DNA of 5,986 nt from Acidobacteriota bacterium. GTDB lineage: Bacteria; Acidobacteriota; Terriglobia; Bryobacterales; Bryobacteraceae. The position numbers and the translations under genes were made by a program. Under the pieces are notes generated by a model, which searched no databases, was not told where the DNA came from, and saw nothing but the letters and a program-made list of their open reading frames with translations. Location: NCBI GenBank assembly GCA_947505565.1, contig CANNLB010000203.1, forward strand, positions 1 through 5,986. Reading direction: 5' to 3'. Positions 5,003 to 5,986 of this stretch are shown here, piece after piece. The first letter of the stretch is position 1; each line of letters begins with the position of its first letter.

Positions 5003-5986
5003 TTACCCCCAAACCAGCCGGATTGTATAGTAGCCCATCATGAAGATTGTGAATAAAGACGCCGTCCAAAGCGTAATCGTAAAGGGCAGGCCGGTTTGAA
5101 CGGCCTTGGGCATGTATTTGTAACGAAGGTAAAGCACGGAGACGGCGATGACGGGGAGCATGAGCGCCTGAGCGACGCCGCCAATTTTCACCATGCGGGT
5201 CGGGTCGACCTTCAAGAAGTAGAGGCCGACAGGAATGACGAGCAGGCAGCAGACAAAGCGATTACGCCATTGGATCCGGGCGGTGTAGTCGCCGCGGTCG
5301 AACGCACCGAGCAGGCAGGCCATGTCCGCATAGACCCGGGAGTTTGCCGCCGTCGCGGCAAAGATGGTGCCGTAGAGCGTCGCGCAGGCGCCGACGTAGA
5401 AGACCCAGAGCGCCCAGGATCCTAACGTTTCGGTGTACATTTTCGAGAGCACGGCGATCATCTCATTGCCTTTGGGGAGGAGGCCTTGGCTGTGTAGAAC
5501 ACCGGCACCCAAGAGGTAGAAGGCCAACGTGGCGATCGTGTAGATTAGCATCGAGACCAGGATATCGGTATTCATGACCTTCATCCAGCCGAGGGCCCTT
5601 CGTTTCCAGGAGTCGGATTCGTCTCGTGGCCCGGTGTAGCGGGCGTAGCCTTTTTCGACGCACCAGTAGGGATACATGAAAAGTTCTACTGCGCCAACGC
5701 CTGTAATGCCGAATACAGCCACGGCGGTTGCCAGCCCTTCGCCTGGCAGCTTGAAGCTGAGCCCTTCGGCAATTTGCCGCATGGTGAAGTACTCCGGCTT
5801 ACTGACGAGGACAAGAGCGCAGAGCAAGGTGATCATGGTAAACAGCCCGACCTTGATGGTTGCCACATGTTCGACGCGCTCATAACCGCCGCCGAGCAAC
5901 AACCACAGCGACATGCCGAGCAGACCGATGACCCATAAGGAGATCGTCACGCCCGGGACGAGAGTATTCAATACCTGCGCCACGCC
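5003..5986 (-). CDS. Nramp-like divalent metal-ion transporter, N-terminus beyond the window
   Basis: An inner-membrane carrier of the LeuT-fold Nramp family, probably moving a divalent metal ion with protons. The gene runs off the right edge: the frame is open to 5986, and the first in-window start-like codon (GTG at 5983) is internal. Counting from there, eight hydrophobic segments can be seen near residues 4-31, 37-61, 84-108, 136-161, 188-217, 241-257, 263-287 and 299-324, corresponding to about TM4-TM11 of the usual eleven. Family signs are GxYERVE before the second segment (33-38) and a well-ordered TM6 with GITGVGAVELF, followed by a conserved-looking EKGYARYTGPRDES loop. Where canonical Nramps have the TM6 metal-site motif MPH, this protein reads MYPYW (103-107). 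The TM1 DPG motif lies outside the window. The ion is therefore uncertain (Mn, Fe, Mg or something else). The stop codon is TAA at 5005-5003. It is transcribed toward the FAD gene and is not part of that unit. Confidence 0.82.
   Translation of the reverse strand, partial: GVAQVLNTLVPGVTISLWVIGLLGMSLWLLLGGGYERVEHVATIKVGLFTMITLLCALVLVSKPEYFTMRQIAEGLSFKLPGEGLATAVAVFGITGVGAVELFMYPYWCVEKGYARYTGPRDESDSWKRRALGWMKVMNTDILVSMLIYTIATLAFYLLGAGVLHSQGLLPKGNEMIAVLSKMYTETLGSWALWVFYVGACATLYGTIFAATAANSRVYADMACLLGAFDRGDYTARIQWRNRFVCCLLVIPVGLYFLKVDPTRMVKIGGVAQALMLPVIAVSVLYLRYKYMPKAVQTGLPFTITLWTASLFTIFMMGYYTIRLVWG

Noticed and set aside
5981..5983. GTG at 5983 as the real start of the transporter
   Set aside because: The frame continues to the window edge, and the protein would lack TM1-TM3 of the Nramp fold, including the metal-binding TM1 motif.

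Overview
This is a bacterial chromosomal window of about 6 kb. It holds four recognisable protein genes and one decayed transposase. No gene here is a taxonomic marker. The mix of an exported histidine-rich TPR protein, a stand-alone FAD oxidoreductase and an Nramp-like carrier reminds me of Acidobacteriota (Bryobacter/Solibacter-like), but that is an impression and was not tested.

Layout. (1) 1-196 contains no supportable gene. It carries a convincing intrinsic terminator (129-169, minus strand) for the gene that follows. (2) 197-1081, minus strand: an exported alpha-class carbonic anhydrase with the zinc ligands, proton-shuttle histidine and conserved disulfide cysteines all present. (3) 1082-1401 is the upstream region of that gene. 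It contains a tandem 12-bp repeat with dyad symmetry (1164-1189) that could be an operator. (4) 1402-1756, minus strand: a frameshifted, stop-interrupted remnant of the C-terminal catalytic region of a Tn3-family transposase. It explains part of a long gap that otherwise looks empty. (5) 1757-2284 has no convincing gene, only a strong GC-rich inverted repeat (1963-2012). (6) 2285-3907 and 3891-4862, plus strand: a two-gene unit with a 17-bp overlap, made of an exported histidine-rich TPR protein followed by a compact GGR/UbiH-like FAD oxidoreductase. (7) 4863-5002 is a convergent intergenic region with nested inverted repeats. (8) 5003-5986, minus strand: the C-terminal eight membrane segments of an Nramp-like metal-ion transporter. 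Its N-terminus lies beyond the right edge, and its TM6 metal-site motif is non-canonical.

How the parts relate. The TPR and FAD genes are very probably co-translated, so their products may act in one pathway, although one is predicted to be exported and the other cytoplasmic. The carbonic anhydrase and the transporter have their own directions and no visible link to that unit. I found no CRISPR array, tRNA, rRNA, toxin-antitoxin pair or intact mobile element. The least ordinary items are the divergent Nramp-like TM6, the coupled TPR/flavoprotein pair, and the transposase remnant.
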